Positions 10,175-21,992 are shown, numbered from the stretch's first letter. The stretch is 64,000 nucleotides of DNA from Saprospiraceae bacterium (GCA_022844565.1 JALHLK010000008.1:1-64000), one strand, 5' to 3'. The notes: generated by a model not told the origin, from the sequence alone. Numbers and translations are program-made.

Positions 10175-10381
10175 GTAGAAATTACAATCAAAATAGACAA
10201 TAGAAAACAAGAAGCTAAAGCATTACTCGCTTATCTTAATGAATTACCATTTGTAAAAGTCGAAAATAAAAAACCTCGCTTTAATGCCGAAACAAAAAAA
10301 GCAATACAAGACGTTAAAAACGGAATTGGAGTAACTAAAGTTGAAAATGTTGCTGATCTGTTCGAAAAGTTAGACGCTTAG
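10175..10381 (+). pseudogene. Antitoxin-like reading frame lacking a start codon
   Basis: Translating from 10175 gives 68 residues beginning VEITIKIDNRKQEAKALLAY and including KPRFNAETKKAIQDVKNGIG and VTKVENVADLFEKLD. This is the pattern of small type II antitoxins of Bacteroidota that precede RelE/YafQ-type toxins. The frame is open back to a TAA at 10160-10162 but has no ATG, GTG or TTG, so either it uses a rare start such as the ATT at 10181 or it has lost its start. Downstream no toxin gene exists; only a few codons (WTSQFK at about 10412-10430) resemble a toxin start before oxyR begins on the other strand. Read as a decayed toxin-antitoxin pair. Confidence 0.55.
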
Positions 10382-10433
10382 GAATTTAAAGAAAAGTAAT
10401 TCGAATAAAAATGGACTAGCCAATTTAAGCCTT

Positions 10434-11378
10434 TCAGGTTTTATTAATTTTTGTGATTCTGAGGTCTGTTGATTCTAGTCTAGAAGATTTTAATTCAAGG
10501 GCAATCAATGTTATAATTTCAGAAGTCAACATTTGAAGGATTCTTTGTTTTACAAAAGGTCTGTAATATACAAGACTTACCTCTCGCACCGGATATGGAG
10601 CATCAAATTGCATAACTTTGGATTTTCGTTCTTTATCTAAATCTTTATAATACAATTCTGGGAGCAAAGTCAAGCCACCAAATTTATCTACCAAATTAAG
10701 TAGTGAGTCAAAAGTATTGGGTTGAAAAGAAATATTTTGTTTGATATTTCCAGGTTCTAGTGAACAAAGGTCAATAATTTGCTCTCTTAGACAATGTCCT
10801 TCTTTTAGCAACCACATTTGGTGATATGTTAAATCTTCTGGAGAAAGGTATTTTCTATTACTTTCTATATGTCCATATACCATTAACTTTTCATAATATA
10901 AAACTTGACCTTCCATTTCGCTATTATCGATTGGAGTGGAAATAACACCTGCGTCAAGTCTTCCTGATTTAAGATGTTGGATTATTGTTTTGGTCGTAAG
11001 TTCTTCTATATTAAAATGAAGGTTAGGATATTTGTCCAGTAAGTCAGGTAATAGTCGGTGTAAAAGACTACTTGAAATTGTTGGAATAATACCGAGATTA
11101 ATTTCTCCTTCTATTTCAATATTAAGATTTGAAGCTTTTTCTCGAATTCTTTGAACGTGTTCTAGTATTTTCTTTGCTTCAACAATGACTTCCTTACCGC
11201 TATCAGTGGTACAAAGAGGATTGGCTTTCCTATCAAAAATAACGATTCCTAGTTCTTCTTCTAATTTTTTGACCATGGTACTCATCGTAGCTTGGGTAAT
11301 AAAACAAGCATCCGCAGCCTTACTAAAATTTTTAAACTGATCTAAAGCAATGAGATATTCAAATTGTTGTAAATTCAT
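10434..11378 (-). CDS. oxyR: Hydrogen peroxide-sensing LysR-type regulator OxyR
   Basis: LysR-family activator of 314 residues. The N-terminal winged helix-turn-helix spans about 1-60 (FSKAADACFITQATMSTMVKK). The redox pair of OxyR is present: GHCLREQIIDLC gives Cys196 and Cys205, the same nine-residue spacing as Cys199/Cys208 of the E. coli protein. Peroxide oxidises these to a disulfide and switches on defence genes. It is divergently placed 223 bases from katG, its classical target, so katG and oxyR itself are probably controlled from the shared spacer. Confidence 0.93.
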   Translation of the reverse strand: MNLQQFEYLIALDQFKNFSKAADACFITQATMSTMVKKLEEELGIVIFDRKANPLCTTDSGKEVIVEAKKILEHVQRIREKASNLNIEIEGEINLGIIPTISSSLLHRLLPDLLDKYPNLHFNIEELTTKTIIQHLKSGRLDAGVISTPIDNSEMEGQVLYYEKLMVYGHIESNRKYLSPEDLTYHQMWLLKEGHCLREQIIDLCSLEPGNIKQNISFQPNTFDSLLNLVDKFGGLTLLPELYYKDLDKERKSKVMQFDAPYPVREVSLVYYRPFVKQRILQMLTSEIITLIALELKSSRLESTDLRITKINKT

Positions 11379-11397
11379 ATATAGATAATGTGAATAG

Positions 11398-11405
11398 CAA
11401 ATATA
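11398..11405 (-). promoter_or_regulatory. -7 motif of oxyR
   Basis: Minus-strand TATATTTG matches TAnnTTTG, 19 bases upstream of the oxyR ATG. Confidence 0.4.
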
Positions 11406-11439
11406 AAAAACATTTATAATATCAATAGTAAAAATGTGT

Positions 11440-11447
11440 TAACTTTG
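11440..11447 (+). promoter_or_regulatory. -7 motif of katG
   Basis: TAACTTTG matches TAnnTTTG. It implies a leader of about 150 bases before the katG ATG, and an OxyR site would be expected just upstream, between the divergent promoters. No certain OxyR box was identified by eye. Confidence 0.45.
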
Positions 11448-11601
11448 CATTGGAAATTTGATCATCAAAATAAAGGTTTGAGATTTGATTTCTAGAATGA
11501 TTACAATCACGTTGGGTTAGGACTGAAATCATATAAATTCTTATAAAACCATAGTAATTTACCCAATAATTTTTAATATAATAATTTTAAAATACGATTA
11601 A

Positions 11602-13785
<2,184 letters not shown>

Positions 13786-13817
13786 TGCTTAAATTTTTAG
13801 GTCCTAAATCAAAATTT

Positions 13818-13854
13818 AAAAGCCATCCTGAATATTAGTTAGGGTGGCTTTTTT
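13818..13854 (+). terminator. Terminator of katG
   Basis: AAAAGCCATCC pairs with GGGTGGCTTTT (one G-T wobble) around a 12-base loop and is followed by T residues; it starts 33 bases after the katG stop. Confidence 0.85.
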
Positions 13855-13916
13855 AAATATTAGTAAATCTGTTTAGCCAAAATTTTGGTTTAAACGAATT
13901 AAGTGAATAGTTCTCG

Positions 13917-14044
13917 ATGGCAATGTCCTTCTTAGTTTTTGTCACCAATTTTGTTACAAAAATGTCGCCAAAAGAATTGTCGTTTTTTGTTTTCCACGAC
14001 CTGAAGGTCGAGGTAACTAAAAAGTTATTGAATTCAACAAAGTA
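13917..14044 (-). repeat. 128-bp dispersed repeat, copy 2
   Basis: Inverted copy of 2517-2644, same length, no gaps. Both copies keep the CGACC-TTCA-GGTCG hairpin and the TTTTGGCGACATTTTTG block unchanged, whereas most differences lie towards the ends. It sits between the katG terminator and the end of the GHL10 gene. Confidence 0.8.
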
Positions 14045-14056
14045 GAAATAGTTATT

Positions 14057-15571
14057 TTAAGATTTACCTTTTGCAGTTTTTAATCCAACGGTTATTTTAC
14101 TTTTATTACCTGCCTTATCCACTACCTGCAGCCTTAATTCTTCTAGAATTTTGTCTTTTTTTGATAAAATTTCTATAAAATCACTATCGATTGAGTGGAT
14201 CTCATATTCCCAAATATTCTTGTATTTTTTAAAAACAACAGCACGACTTAGGTTGGACTTTTCAGGATGTGACCAAAAGATTTTTAATCCAGTTTCTGAA
14301 TTTTCTATTTTTAACTTTGGAGCTTGAGGAGCCTTTTTGTCTATCCATGGACTTTGAGGAATTAAAGCTTGATCGATGTACGGTCCTTTTTTTAATGCTT
14401 TTGCCAAAGTGTCAAATTTCATATGAGGGGCAATACTCCAATGTAGGATACCTGAATCAGAAGGTTTCATACCTCGGGATATCATAATTTTATTAAATGC
14501 TTCATCAATCATCGCAAGACTGTCTCGATTGGCAACACTAATACCTGGCCAAATATGTTTACTCTTTAAGTTTTGTTCATGCCACCAATTGAGTAATATT
14601 GGAAAACTTTGTGGAATTTGATTAATGGGCCAATAAAGTTGTGGTGCCAAATAATCCAACCATCCTTCATGTGTCCACAGTCGTACATCTGCATATAATT
14701 GATCATACTGGTCAAATCCTTTGATGGACGCAGGATAACCTGGACGCCAAATGCCAAATGGACTGATTCCAAAAAGAACATAAGGCTTTTCTTTTTTAAT
14801 GCCTAAATGAACTCGTTTTACAAATTTGTTGACTGCATCACGACGCCAATCTCCTCTTGATAATTTACCTCCCTGATTTACATATGTTTTATAGCCTTCG
14901 TCATCAGGAAAATCTTTGTCATTGTTATAGCTAGGATATGGGTAAAAGTAATCGTCCATATGAATACCATCAATATTATACCGCTTGACGATATCCATGA
15001 TTACTGCATAAGAATGATCTTGAGTGTTTTTATTGGTCGGTTCAAACCAGTAATAACCATTTGCTAATCTATGTATGGCTTTTCCGAGCACTGGATGTTT
15101 GACTAATGATTTTGAAGATACTTCACTTCCACTGATGTGATGTGCTCTGTAAGGATTGACCCATACGTGTAAGTCCATACCGCGAAGATGCGCTTGGTCA
15201 ATCCAATACACTAAAGGATCATAAAAAGGTTCAGGAGCTCTACCTTGTTCGCCTGTGAGGAAATAACTCCAAGGCTCTAAGGCAGATTGGTAGAGTGCAT
15301 CAGCTTGAGGCCTCGCTTGAAAAATTACTGCGTTGAAGTTCATAGATTTCATCCGATCAAGTATGACCGTAGCTTCTAATTTTTGACTATCTACAGAAAG
15401 GCCAGGTTTACTTGGCCAGTTGATATTGGCTACGGTAGCCACCCAAGCTCCCCGAAATTCACTTTGAATGACAGGTAAACCATCTTGAGTAGTAATTACC
15501 TTTTTACTTGGTGAACACGATACAAAAACCACCAAGATCAAAACACAAATACAAGTAAGTCTAGATTGCAT
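14057..15571 (-). CDS. GHL10/DUF187 family glycosidase-like lipoprotein
   Basis: Exported protein of 504 residues with a lipobox (VFVSC, Cys19). The N-terminal two thirds is the GHL10 (DUF187) barrel: FRGAWVATVANINWPSK, ILDRMKSMNFNAVIFQARPQ, DLHVWVNPYRAH, YNIDGIHMDDYFYPYP and WLDYLAPQLYWPINQ are typical family blocks. The acidic residues in GIHMDD and VNPYR positions are plausible catalytic or binding residues. The C-terminal part resembles a fibronectin-like domain. Related proteins are putative cell-wall or polysaccharide glycosidases; the substrate is not known. It stands alone on its strand, 81 bases downstream of the LptC-like gene. Confidence 0.85.
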   Translation of the reverse strand: MQSRLTCICVLILVVFVSCSPSKKVITTQDGLPVIQSEFRGAWVATVANINWPSKPGLSVDSQKLEATVILDRMKSMNFNAVIFQARPQADALYQSALEPWSYFLTGEQGRAPEPFYDPLVYWIDQAHLRGMDLHVWVNPYRAHHISGSEVSSKSLVKHPVLGKAIHRLANGYYWFEPTNKNTQDHSYAVIMDIVKRYNIDGIHMDDYFYPYPSYNNDKDFPDDEGYKTYVNQGGKLSRGDWRRDAVNKFVKRVHLGIKKEKPYVLFGISPFGIWRPGYPASIKGFDQYDQLYADVRLWTHEGWLDYLAPQLYWPINQIPQSFPILLNWWHEQNLKSKHIWPGISVANRDSLAMIDEAFNKIMISRGMKPSDSGILHWSIAPHMKFDTLAKALKKGPYIDQALIPQSPWIDKKAPQAPKLKIENSETGLKIFWSHPEKSNLSRAVVFKKYKNIWEYEIHSIDSDFIEILSKKDKILEELRLQVVDKAGNKSKITVGLKTAKGKS

Positions 15572-15652
15572 AAATTTTTAAAACATATAAGAATTTAAAT
15601 ATTGGACAATGTAAGCGTATTTTAAATTCTAATTATAAAAAGCAAACAAATA

Positions 15653-16222
15653 TTAATTAGCAAAAGCATTACTCAACCTAGATGCATCTAATTTACTCTG
15701 TATTTTACGCTTGATAATGATCGTTTCGAATTTGTCATCCGTTTCAAACCCAAAACCGTAGGTAGTATCACGAGAGATTGGACGAGAAACTTTTACAAAT
15801 TTTTCGGTGGTAAGTTTACGTTGATTTTCGTCCCATATGAGCTCACTGGTTTCTAATTTATCTTGTTGTACATTATAAAACTCAACGTTGCCTTTTACGA
15901 TCATTTTGCCTAAATTGGTATTTCTTACGGCATGATCTGACTTTAGCCAAGCTGTTGGTTTTCCGGTATGATCCATAAATGTGATTTTTATACCTTTTGG
16001 AAATACTTCTTTTGGATCTCTTGGATCATTGTGTTTTTCTAACGCAGGACTTTGAAGAAAAACCTGTACGATGCTACTATCAGAATAAGTCATGGTGATA
16101 TCCTCTCCAATGTCTGTTTTGGGATCACCTACTTGATCTAATATCTTGTCTACTTCTTTTATGTCATTAACACAAGATACTAAACTACAAATAATACAAA
16201 TAATTAATATAGATTTTACCAT
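15653..16222 (-). CDS. lptC: LptC-like LPS export lipoprotein
   Basis: Lipoprotein of 189 residues when started at the ATG at 16222 (MVKSILIICIICSLVSC, lipobox LVSC). A longer frame reaches 16270 but would overlap the upstream gene and bury the signal peptide, so 16222 is preferred; it lies just after the upstream stop. The body matches LptC/YrbK-type folds: KGIKITFMDHTGKPTAWLKS, DHAVRNTNLGKMIVKGNVEF and KLETSELIWDENQRKLTTEK are the repeated beta motifs. LptC carries LPS from the inner-membrane transporter to the periplasmic bridge. Symbol given by family resemblance. Confidence 0.78.
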   Translation of the reverse strand: MVKSILIICIICSLVSCVNDIKEVDKILDQVGDPKTDIGEDITMTYSDSSIVQVFLQSPALEKHNDPRDPKEVFPKGIKITFMDHTGKPTAWLKSDHAVRNTNLGKMIVKGNVEFYNVQQDKLETSELIWDENQRKLTTEKFVKVSRPISRDTTYGFGFETDDKFETIIIKRKIQSKLDASRLSNAFAN

Positions 16223-16224
16223 TC

Positions 16225-18348
16225 TTAGTCTACCACGGTTATGCTCCCTTTTTGAGTAATGACATTGCAATCAAGATACTCTAAATTTGCTACCCAAACG
16301 TACACCCCAGGCATAACGGGTGCTCCCTTTGTTGTTCCATCCCACCCACTAAGTTTTTCATTAGGTGTAACATCGGTACTGTACCAAATCCTATTACCCC
16401 ATCTGTCGTAAATGGATAGGTCTACGATTTTTCTAAAATTTATATCACCAGAAAATGATAAAAACTTGTTTTCTGGCTCAGCGGGAGCTATCTTAATGAT
16501 ATTAGGCACAGTCAGTAAATATTCTGTATTGACTGAAATGGTTACGGAGTCCGTGTCAATGCAGCCATTGCCATTTACTCCTGTCAGAATCAATGTGGTT
16601 TTACCCAATGGAGTAAAACGTTGACCTAAAGCAAGTGTATCAAATGTTGTCACATCACAACCCTCACTTTTAATTGTCCAGAAAAACCTTAGATTGGCAG
16701 GTTCTAAACTTCCGAGGATTTGTGTGCTTTCGCCTAATGAAACGGTAGTGTCAAGTCCAGCATTTACCGATAGGTCAGGAGGTCTCGGGATGACTATTTG
16801 GCTAAGCCCTTCACAGCCTTTTTGATCTTTGGCATATAGTGTATAAGTACCTTCAGCTAGTGAATTAAAGGTATTAGAATCAAAAAATCTTTTATTGTCA
16901 AGAGAAAATAAATATTCACCTCCACCTCCACTAGCATTTATTCCAACAACTGCATTCGAATCTCCAATACATTTTAGCTCTTCATCTATAAAAGGCATCA
17001 TTCTGATCAGACCAGTATCTTTACAACATGGTTGAATAAAAAATTCTAAAACTTTTGTAGTAATACATCCTTTTCTACTCGTCAACGTTAGTGCTGCCGC
17101 CTTGTCCCCAAAACGATCATACGCTACATTGTGAGGGCCGGGTCCATTTGCTGTAGGCATATCCGAATCTTGCCCAAAAGTCCATTTATAACTTACTATC
17201 GAATCTATCCCTGCTGTGATTTTGCTTTCAAATTTTACCTTTTTGTCACACTCCAATTTGCTAATATCTTCGACACCTACATTAAAGTCAGGTCCTTCAA
17301 AAGTACCTGTCCCACCAAATTGTATCGAGAAACCTTTGCCATCATTACTAAAATTATTAATTACAAGAGCGTACACTTCTCCCACTTTCATATCAAGTGC
17401 GGCTACAAAATTATCGTCTCCTGGAGAACACCCAGCCTCTTCTTGCTGGTCCCTAGATGTCAAACTTAATCCAGTTGGTCCATTGCATGGTGCATTTTGG
17501 GCTGCACTGTTACCTTGAGTATTTCCCGAAGCCATACATCTTACTAATTCTTTTATTGAGCAATCATTTTCTCCTCGAGGTAAACGATATACAGCAAAAT
17601 CTAGGTCTTGGTCAACGCCAAATGGGGTCAATGTAAATGAAAGTGTACCCGCTTCTTTGACTTTCCATTTATACCATGCTGATGCAGTTTCACTGTCAGT
17701 ATTACCTGGTACCCTATTAAAAAGATCAAGGCATGAATTATCAGCTTCATCAGTTATTTGACCTGCTCCAGCTAGTATAGGAACTCTAAAAGGGTCTTTA
17801 TCACACAATATTTGTGCTCGATTACAATCAGATTCTGCTATTCTATCTAAGTTGATGCCATCAATACATAGTGAGAAACGGCCTTTACTACCTTGTTTAC
17901 CACTTATCCTTAGGTATAATGTCTCGCCAGGTACAATATTGGGTACTACTAATTCTGTGAAATTAACCCGCTGTGTAGTATTACAACTCAACAATTGAAG
18001 ACTGCTACATCTTCCTCTGTATAATGATGCTGTTGGAAGATCTAGCGTATTACCTGCCCCTTCTCCTCGCCCTGATAAACGCACATTTACACCCAGTCTC
18101 TCTATTCTAAAAGAAAACCAAACATCTCCGTCTGTAGTTCCTATTTGATTACAAATGTTGGTCATGTTTGTAGAAGGTGTACTATTGACATTATTTAGAA
18201 CGGTAGTACCAGAACAATAAGATCTTACCAATCCTAGACTAATCGCTTGATTACATTCATCATTGATTATACTTTGTCCAAATATGCTTATAGAAACAAA
18301 GAGTAATACAATTGTTTTTCTAATGTTTCCTGTAATATTTTTTTCCAT
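16225..18348 (-). CDS. Secreted multi-domain protein with gliding/T9SS type C-terminal domain
   Basis: Large exported protein of 707 residues with a signal peptide (ending near IFGQS). The N-terminal half has disulfide-rich jelly-roll-like segments (DECNQAISLGLVRSYCSG, DGDVWFSFRIERLG), the middle a PKD-like domain (SYKWTFGQDSD) and repeat-like Cys-containing strands. The last about 85 residues (YDRWGNRIWYS, GWDGTTKGAPVMPGVYVWVA) are the gliding motility-associated C-terminal domain that targets cargo to type IX secretion. The role is probably adhesion or surface structure. It likely shares a transcript with the LptC-like gene 2 bases downstream. Confidence 0.85.
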   Translation of the reverse strand: MEKNITGNIRKTIVLLFVSISIFGQSIINDECNQAISLGLVRSYCSGTTVLNNVNSTPSTNMTNICNQIGTTDGDVWFSFRIERLGVNVRLSGRGEGAGNTLDLPTASLYRGRCSSLQLLSCNTTQRVNFTELVVPNIVPGETLYLRISGKQGSKGRFSLCIDGINLDRIAESDCNRAQILCDKDPFRVPILAGAGQITDEADNSCLDLFNRVPGNTDSETASAWYKWKVKEAGTLSFTLTPFGVDQDLDFAVYRLPRGENDCSIKELVRCMASGNTQGNSAAQNAPCNGPTGLSLTSRDQQEEAGCSPGDDNFVAALDMKVGEVYALVINNFSNDGKGFSIQFGGTGTFEGPDFNVGVEDISKLECDKKVKFESKITAGIDSIVSYKWTFGQDSDMPTANGPGPHNVAYDRFGDKAAALTLTSRKGCITTKVLEFFIQPCCKDTGLIRMMPFIDEELKCIGDSNAVVGINASGGGGEYLFSLDNKRFFDSNTFNSLAEGTYTLYAKDQKGCEGLSQIVIPRPPDLSVNAGLDTTVSLGESTQILGSLEPANLRFFWTIKSEGCDVTTFDTLALGQRFTPLGKTTLILTGVNGNGCIDTDSVTISVNTEYLLTVPNIIKIAPAEPENKFLSFSGDINFRKIVDLSIYDRWGNRIWYSTDVTPNEKLSGWDGTTKGAPVMPGVYVWVANLEYLDCNVITQKGSITVVD

Positions 18349-18467
18349 AAAATCTTTTTCTAAGACTTTTTTAGTTTTGAACTCAAAATTATCAAATAGA
18401 ACGACAAATTTGTAATAAATAGTTAGGAGATATTGATTATTTAAATAATTTTTAATGTAAAACCTAT

Positions 18468-18475
18468 TAGTTTTG
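18468..18475 (+). promoter_or_regulatory. -7 motif of the radical SAM gene
   Basis: TAGTTTTG matches TAnnTTTG. Its last base is the first base of the longest possible GTG start, so that start cannot be used from this promoter; the ATG at 18496 can. Confidence 0.45.
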
Positions 18476-18495
18476 TGTTTAAATTTTCAATTTTG

Positions 18496-19536
18496 ATGAT
18501 AAAAAAGGCTCAGCTAAGCGATATTCTCAACTTTATGAGTAAACTATCATTGCTTAAAATATGGAATTTTGGCCTACTTTTAGTTAGTTATCAGTTTTCA
18601 AAAATATACAAAAAATCTATTCATAAAGGCTCTCCAATGACCATTTCCATCGAGCCAACAACGGCCTGTAATCTTCGATGTCCTGAATGCCCAAGTGGTC
18701 TAAGGTCATTTACAAGAGATACGGGCAATTTAAAGTCAGATTTTTTTAGAAACACGATAGATCAACTTCATCATAAATTGATCTACCTCATATTATACTT
18801 TCAAGGTGAGCCATATATCAATCCTCAATTTTTAGAAATGGTGGCCTATGCAAAAAGTAAAAACTTATACACAATAACTTCTACAAATGGACACTTTTTA
18901 AATGAAGCTAATGCAAAAAAAACAGTAGAAAGTGGCTTGGACAGAATCATCATATCGATCGACGGCATAACACAAGAGACATATGAAGTCTATCGTAAAG
19001 AGGGCAACTTGCAAAATGTCATACAAGGAGCTCAGAATTTGATCAAATGGAAAAAGGAACTTCAATCTTCAACACCTTACATAATTTTTCAGTTCCTCGT
19101 AGTAAAGCCGAATGAACATGAAATTGAAGGTTTATTCAAATTAGCAAAAGAAGTTGGTGTAGACGAAGTCAAACTCAAAACAGCACAGGTTTATGATTTT
19201 AAAAATGGAAATGAATTAATCCCAACGTTAGAAAAGTACTCACGATATAAAAAAAATGTTGACGGAACTTATTCTATAAAAAATTATTTACTCAACCACT
19301 GTTGGAAAATGTGGAATTCATGCGTCATAACTTGGGACGGTATCGTCGTTCCGTGTTGCTTCGATAAGGACGCAGACCATCGATTAGGTAATCTTAAATC
19401 TGAAACTTTTGCGGATGTCTGGAAATCCAAAGAATATGATAAATTTAGAAATCTTATCATCCAAGGGCGAGACAAAATAGATATCTGTAATAACTGCACT
19501 GAGGGTTGTAAAGTTTGGGAGTCTGTAAATGTTTGA
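18496..19536 (+). CDS. Radical SAM/SPASM domain protein
   Basis: Iron-sulfur enzyme of 346 residues from the ATG at 18496; the longer GTG frame at 18475 overlaps a promoter motif. The radical SAM cluster motif is TTACNLRCPECPSG (CxxxCxxC). The C-terminal SPASM region has Cys residues in WDGIVVPCCFDKD and ICNNCTEGC, which bind auxiliary clusters. Such proteins mature peptides, cofactors or cell-envelope components. No precursor peptide gene is visible beside it, so the substrate is unknown. GldE-type gene follows 43 bases downstream. Confidence 0.87.
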   Translation: MIKKAQLSDILNFMSKLSLLKIWNFGLLLVSYQFSKIYKKSIHKGSPMTISIEPTTACNLRCPECPSGLRSFTRDTGNLKSDFFRNTIDQLHHKLIYLILYFQGEPYINPQFLEMVAYAKSKNLYTITSTNGHFLNEANAKKTVESGLDRIIISIDGITQETYEVYRKEGNLQNVIQGAQNLIKWKKELQSSTPYIIFQFLVVKPNEHEIEGLFKLAKEVGVDEVKLKTAQVYDFKNGNELIPTLEKYSRYKKNVDGTYSIKNYLLNHCWKMWNSCVITWDGIVVPCCFDKDADHRLGNLKSETFADVWKSKEYDKFRNLIIQGRDKIDICNNCTEGCKVWESVNV

Positions 19537-19579
19537 AATTGTATAATTAATTTAATACTTTTACAATTTAATATTTAGA

Positions 19580-20836
19580 ATGGTTTTAATCGGCGTTATT
19601 TTTCTTTTACTTTTATCAGCTTTTTTTTCTGGTACGGAGATCGCTTTTATATCTGCTAACAAACTAAGTATTGAGGTTTTAAAAAATAAAGGTCACAAGA
19701 GAGGAAATCTGATAGCCAAATTTTATGAAAAGCCGGGCAATTTTATCTCTGCCATGGTGGTAGGTAATAACATCGTCCTTGTACTTTTGACAATACTAGC
19801 AACTTCGTTTATCGAACCTTTCCTATCAGAATATTTACAAAAAGGTAGTCTTATTTTAGTGCTCATTGTCACTTTAATTATTACCGTTTTTGTATTAATT
19901 TTTGGAGAATTTTTACCTAAAATTTTAAGTAGATTGTACAGTAATGAAATGTTGTACAGGCTTGCTTATTTGGTCAATTTCTTTTTACTTATTTTAAAGA
20001 TTCCAAATTGGTTTATTTCAAAGTTGAGTTATGGAGTATTGAAATTGATGAAAGTCAGCCATAACAATGATGAAAGCGAATTTTCTCGTGTAGACTTGGA
20101 AGTATATCTCAATGAAAGTGTATCAGGGGAACAAGACATTGACAAAGAAATATTATCTAACATGCTCAATCTTAATACTTTAAAAGTAAAAGATTGCTAC
20201 ATCCCTAGAAATGAAATAATACATCTTGACAAAAGTGATAGTTTAGACGTTGCTATTGACTTATTCAGGCAGCATAAGGTTTCGAGGATAATTGTTATCG
20301 ATGATGATATGGAAAATATCTGTGGCTATATCCACCACCAGCAATTATTAACCAATCCTAAAAAGTTAGACAAAATCATATTACCAATTACTTTTATTCC
20401 CGAATCAATGGCATTGCCAGAAGCGTTAAAACAATTTATCATAGGAAGGAATAGTATTTCAATTGTTGTGGATGAATTTGGTGGTGTGAGTGGATTAATC
20501 ACACTAGAGGATATACTTGAAGAGATATTTGGGGAAATAGAGGATGAACATGATGAGGGAGATCTTTTTGAAAATCAAATATCTGAAGAAGAATATATAT
20601 TTGCTGGTCGATTAGAAATAGACTACCTCAATGAAAAATATCCTGCACTACAATTACCCGAAGGGGAGTATCAAACACTTTCAGGATATTTAGTTTCTAT
20701 TGACCAAAACATTCCTTCTGAAGGTGACCTTATTCATTCGGATGGTTTATATTTTAAAATCGAAAAAGTGTCTGGCACGAAGATAGAACTAGTGAAAATA
20801 CTCACTAAAAACCCCAATGAAAACCCCCAAATTTAA
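19580..20836 (+). CDS. GldE-like CNNM/CBS/CorC domain membrane protein
   Basis: Membrane protein of 418 residues. N-terminal DUF21/CNNM domain with three to four helices (residues 1-150), then paired CBS domains (about 195-315; VSRIIVIDDDMENICGYIHH and ISIVVDEFGGVSGLITLEDIL) and a C-terminal CorC_HlyC domain (EYIFAGRLEIDYLNE). In Bacteroidota, proteins of this layout include GldE, tied to gliding motility and T9SS function, and general magnesium/cobalt efflux homologues. GldD is not adjacent, so the specific name is left open. Confidence 0.85.
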   Translation: MVLIGVIFLLLLSAFFSGTEIAFISANKLSIEVLKNKGHKRGNLIAKFYEKPGNFISAMVVGNNIVLVLLTILATSFIEPFLSEYLQKGSLILVLIVTLIITVFVLIFGEFLPKILSRLYSNEMLYRLAYLVNFFLLILKIPNWFISKLSYGVLKLMKVSHNNDESEFSRVDLEVYLNESVSGEQDIDKEILSNMLNLNTLKVKDCYIPRNEIIHLDKSDSLDVAIDLFRQHKVSRIIVIDDDMENICGYIHHQQLLTNPKKLDKIILPITFIPESMALPEALKQFIIGRNSISIVVDEFGGVSGLITLEDILEEIFGEIEDEHDEGDLFENQISEEEYIFAGRLEIDYLNEKYPALQLPEGEYQTLSGYLVSIDQNIPSEGDLIHSDGLYFKIEKVSGTKIELVKILTKNPNENPQI

Positions 20837-20952
20837 ATTTTCACCATTTTAACTCCCTTATATCTATATATTTTTTGATATTTGGACATCATAACGCAAA
20901 ATATACACTAACTTGTACTTAATATTTTATTTAGAGCTTTAACCAATAGGTC

Positions 20953-21531
20953 ATGTGGATGTATATTAGAAAGTATTTAACTATTTTAGGACTCTTGCTC
21001 TCCATAAGTCTTACAGGTCAAGAGGCTGGTGCTACCATATATGGTGGACTGATTAATGCCAAATTGCATAGCCAGAACTATTGTCTTAGCTGTAAATATC
21101 AGTCGGGTTATGTAGTAGGCCTAGATGGAAGATTAAATAGTGGTGCTTTGTATTTTATGGTCTCTGGTGATTATGGGAAATTAGATCTTTTGCCTGTAGA
21201 AACAGTTGATTACATTGGAAAAGATAAAATGACACTATTCAAGTTAAAAGCTGGGATGGGATTCAAAATATTAGGATTTTCAGATCGCGTTTATTTATCC
21301 AGTAAAATTCAAATGTCATTTACCAACATATTTAAATACGATGATACTATTTTAAAATTATCAAATTATCGATTAAACGATGGGTTTTTAGGGGCTACTA
21401 CTGGGCTAATGTTAAATTATGGAGTTTTAATTATTGAATTTGAGTTTGAAAGGGGGCTTTTAAATATGTTTTATGATGAACCCGAAACAAAATTGAATTT
21501 TCTGACCCTAAAGACTGGCTTTAAGTTTTAA
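20953..21531 (+). CDS. Hypothetical exported protein, possible small beta-barrel
   Basis: Not recognised. 192 residues with a signal peptide (LTILGLLLSISLTGQ) and alternating strands ending in LTLKTGFKF, the aromatic C-terminus typical of outer-membrane barrels. Two Cys in CLSCKYQSG (residues about 32-35) form a CxxC. It could start at either of the close ATG codons (residue 1 or 3). No neighbour suggests a role. Confidence 0.65.
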   Translation: MWMYIRKYLTILGLLLSISLTGQEAGATIYGGLINAKLHSQNYCLSCKYQSGYVVGLDGRLNSGALYFMVSGDYGKLDLLPVETVDYIGKDKMTLFKLKAGMGFKILGFSDRVYLSSKIQMSFTNIFKYDDTILKLSNYRLNDGFLGATTGLMLNYGVLIIEFEFERGLLNMFYDEPETKLNFLTLKTGFKF

Positions 21532-21772
21532 AAAATCTTAGGAATTACATTTTTTTAGCTATCTTATTTTTTTAGAAAATGAGTCATTATTCTTCACTTT
21601 ATCTATTTCCAATGTATCCTCGTCGATATATCTAATATTTCAGAATTATTTTTTTGATCGGATTGTTTTAAGATTGAATTTGGTCGAATTTGATCAGATA
21701 AAAAACTGTAAAGAAATAACATATACACTTTATCTATTTACAGTTGCTAAGTTAACAATTAAATATAGAATT

Positions 21773-21991
21773 ATGATGGTATTTGGTTTGGGTGGAGCAG
21801 AATTGACAATTCTTTTTTTAGTTATTTCTGTACTTTTATTGCCCGTTATAGCATTAATTGATGTGGTAAGAAATGATTTTCAAAGAGATAATGACAAAAT
21901 TATTTGGGTTTTGATCATCTTGTTTTTACCATTCTTGGGTTCGATGGCTTATTTTTTTGTAGGAGTAAATCAAAAGGTGAATAGGGGTTAG
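21773..21991 (+). CDS. Small membrane protein with PLDc_N-like domain
   Basis: From the ATG at 21773 this gives 72 residues; a longer TTG frame at 21674 adds 33 residues without membrane character and is not preferred. Two hydrophobic helices flank a short loop: LTILFLVISVLLLPVIALID and IIWVLIILFLPFLGSMAYFF, ending VGVNQKVNR. This matches the phospholipase D N-terminal (PLDc_N) membrane segment found alone in many Bacteroidota. Function unknown. It converges with the reductase gene with only one base between. Confidence 0.7.
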   Translation: MMVFGLGGAELTILFLVISVLLLPVIALIDVVRNDFQRDNDKIIWVLIILFLPFLGSMAYFFVGVNQKVNRG

Positions 21992-21992
21992 T

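Noticed and set aside
11454-11470. Near-palindrome TTTGATCATCAAA between oxyR and katG as an OxyR site
   Set aside because: It lies downstream of the katG -7 motif and does not match the OxyR spacing of four ATAG-type contacts.
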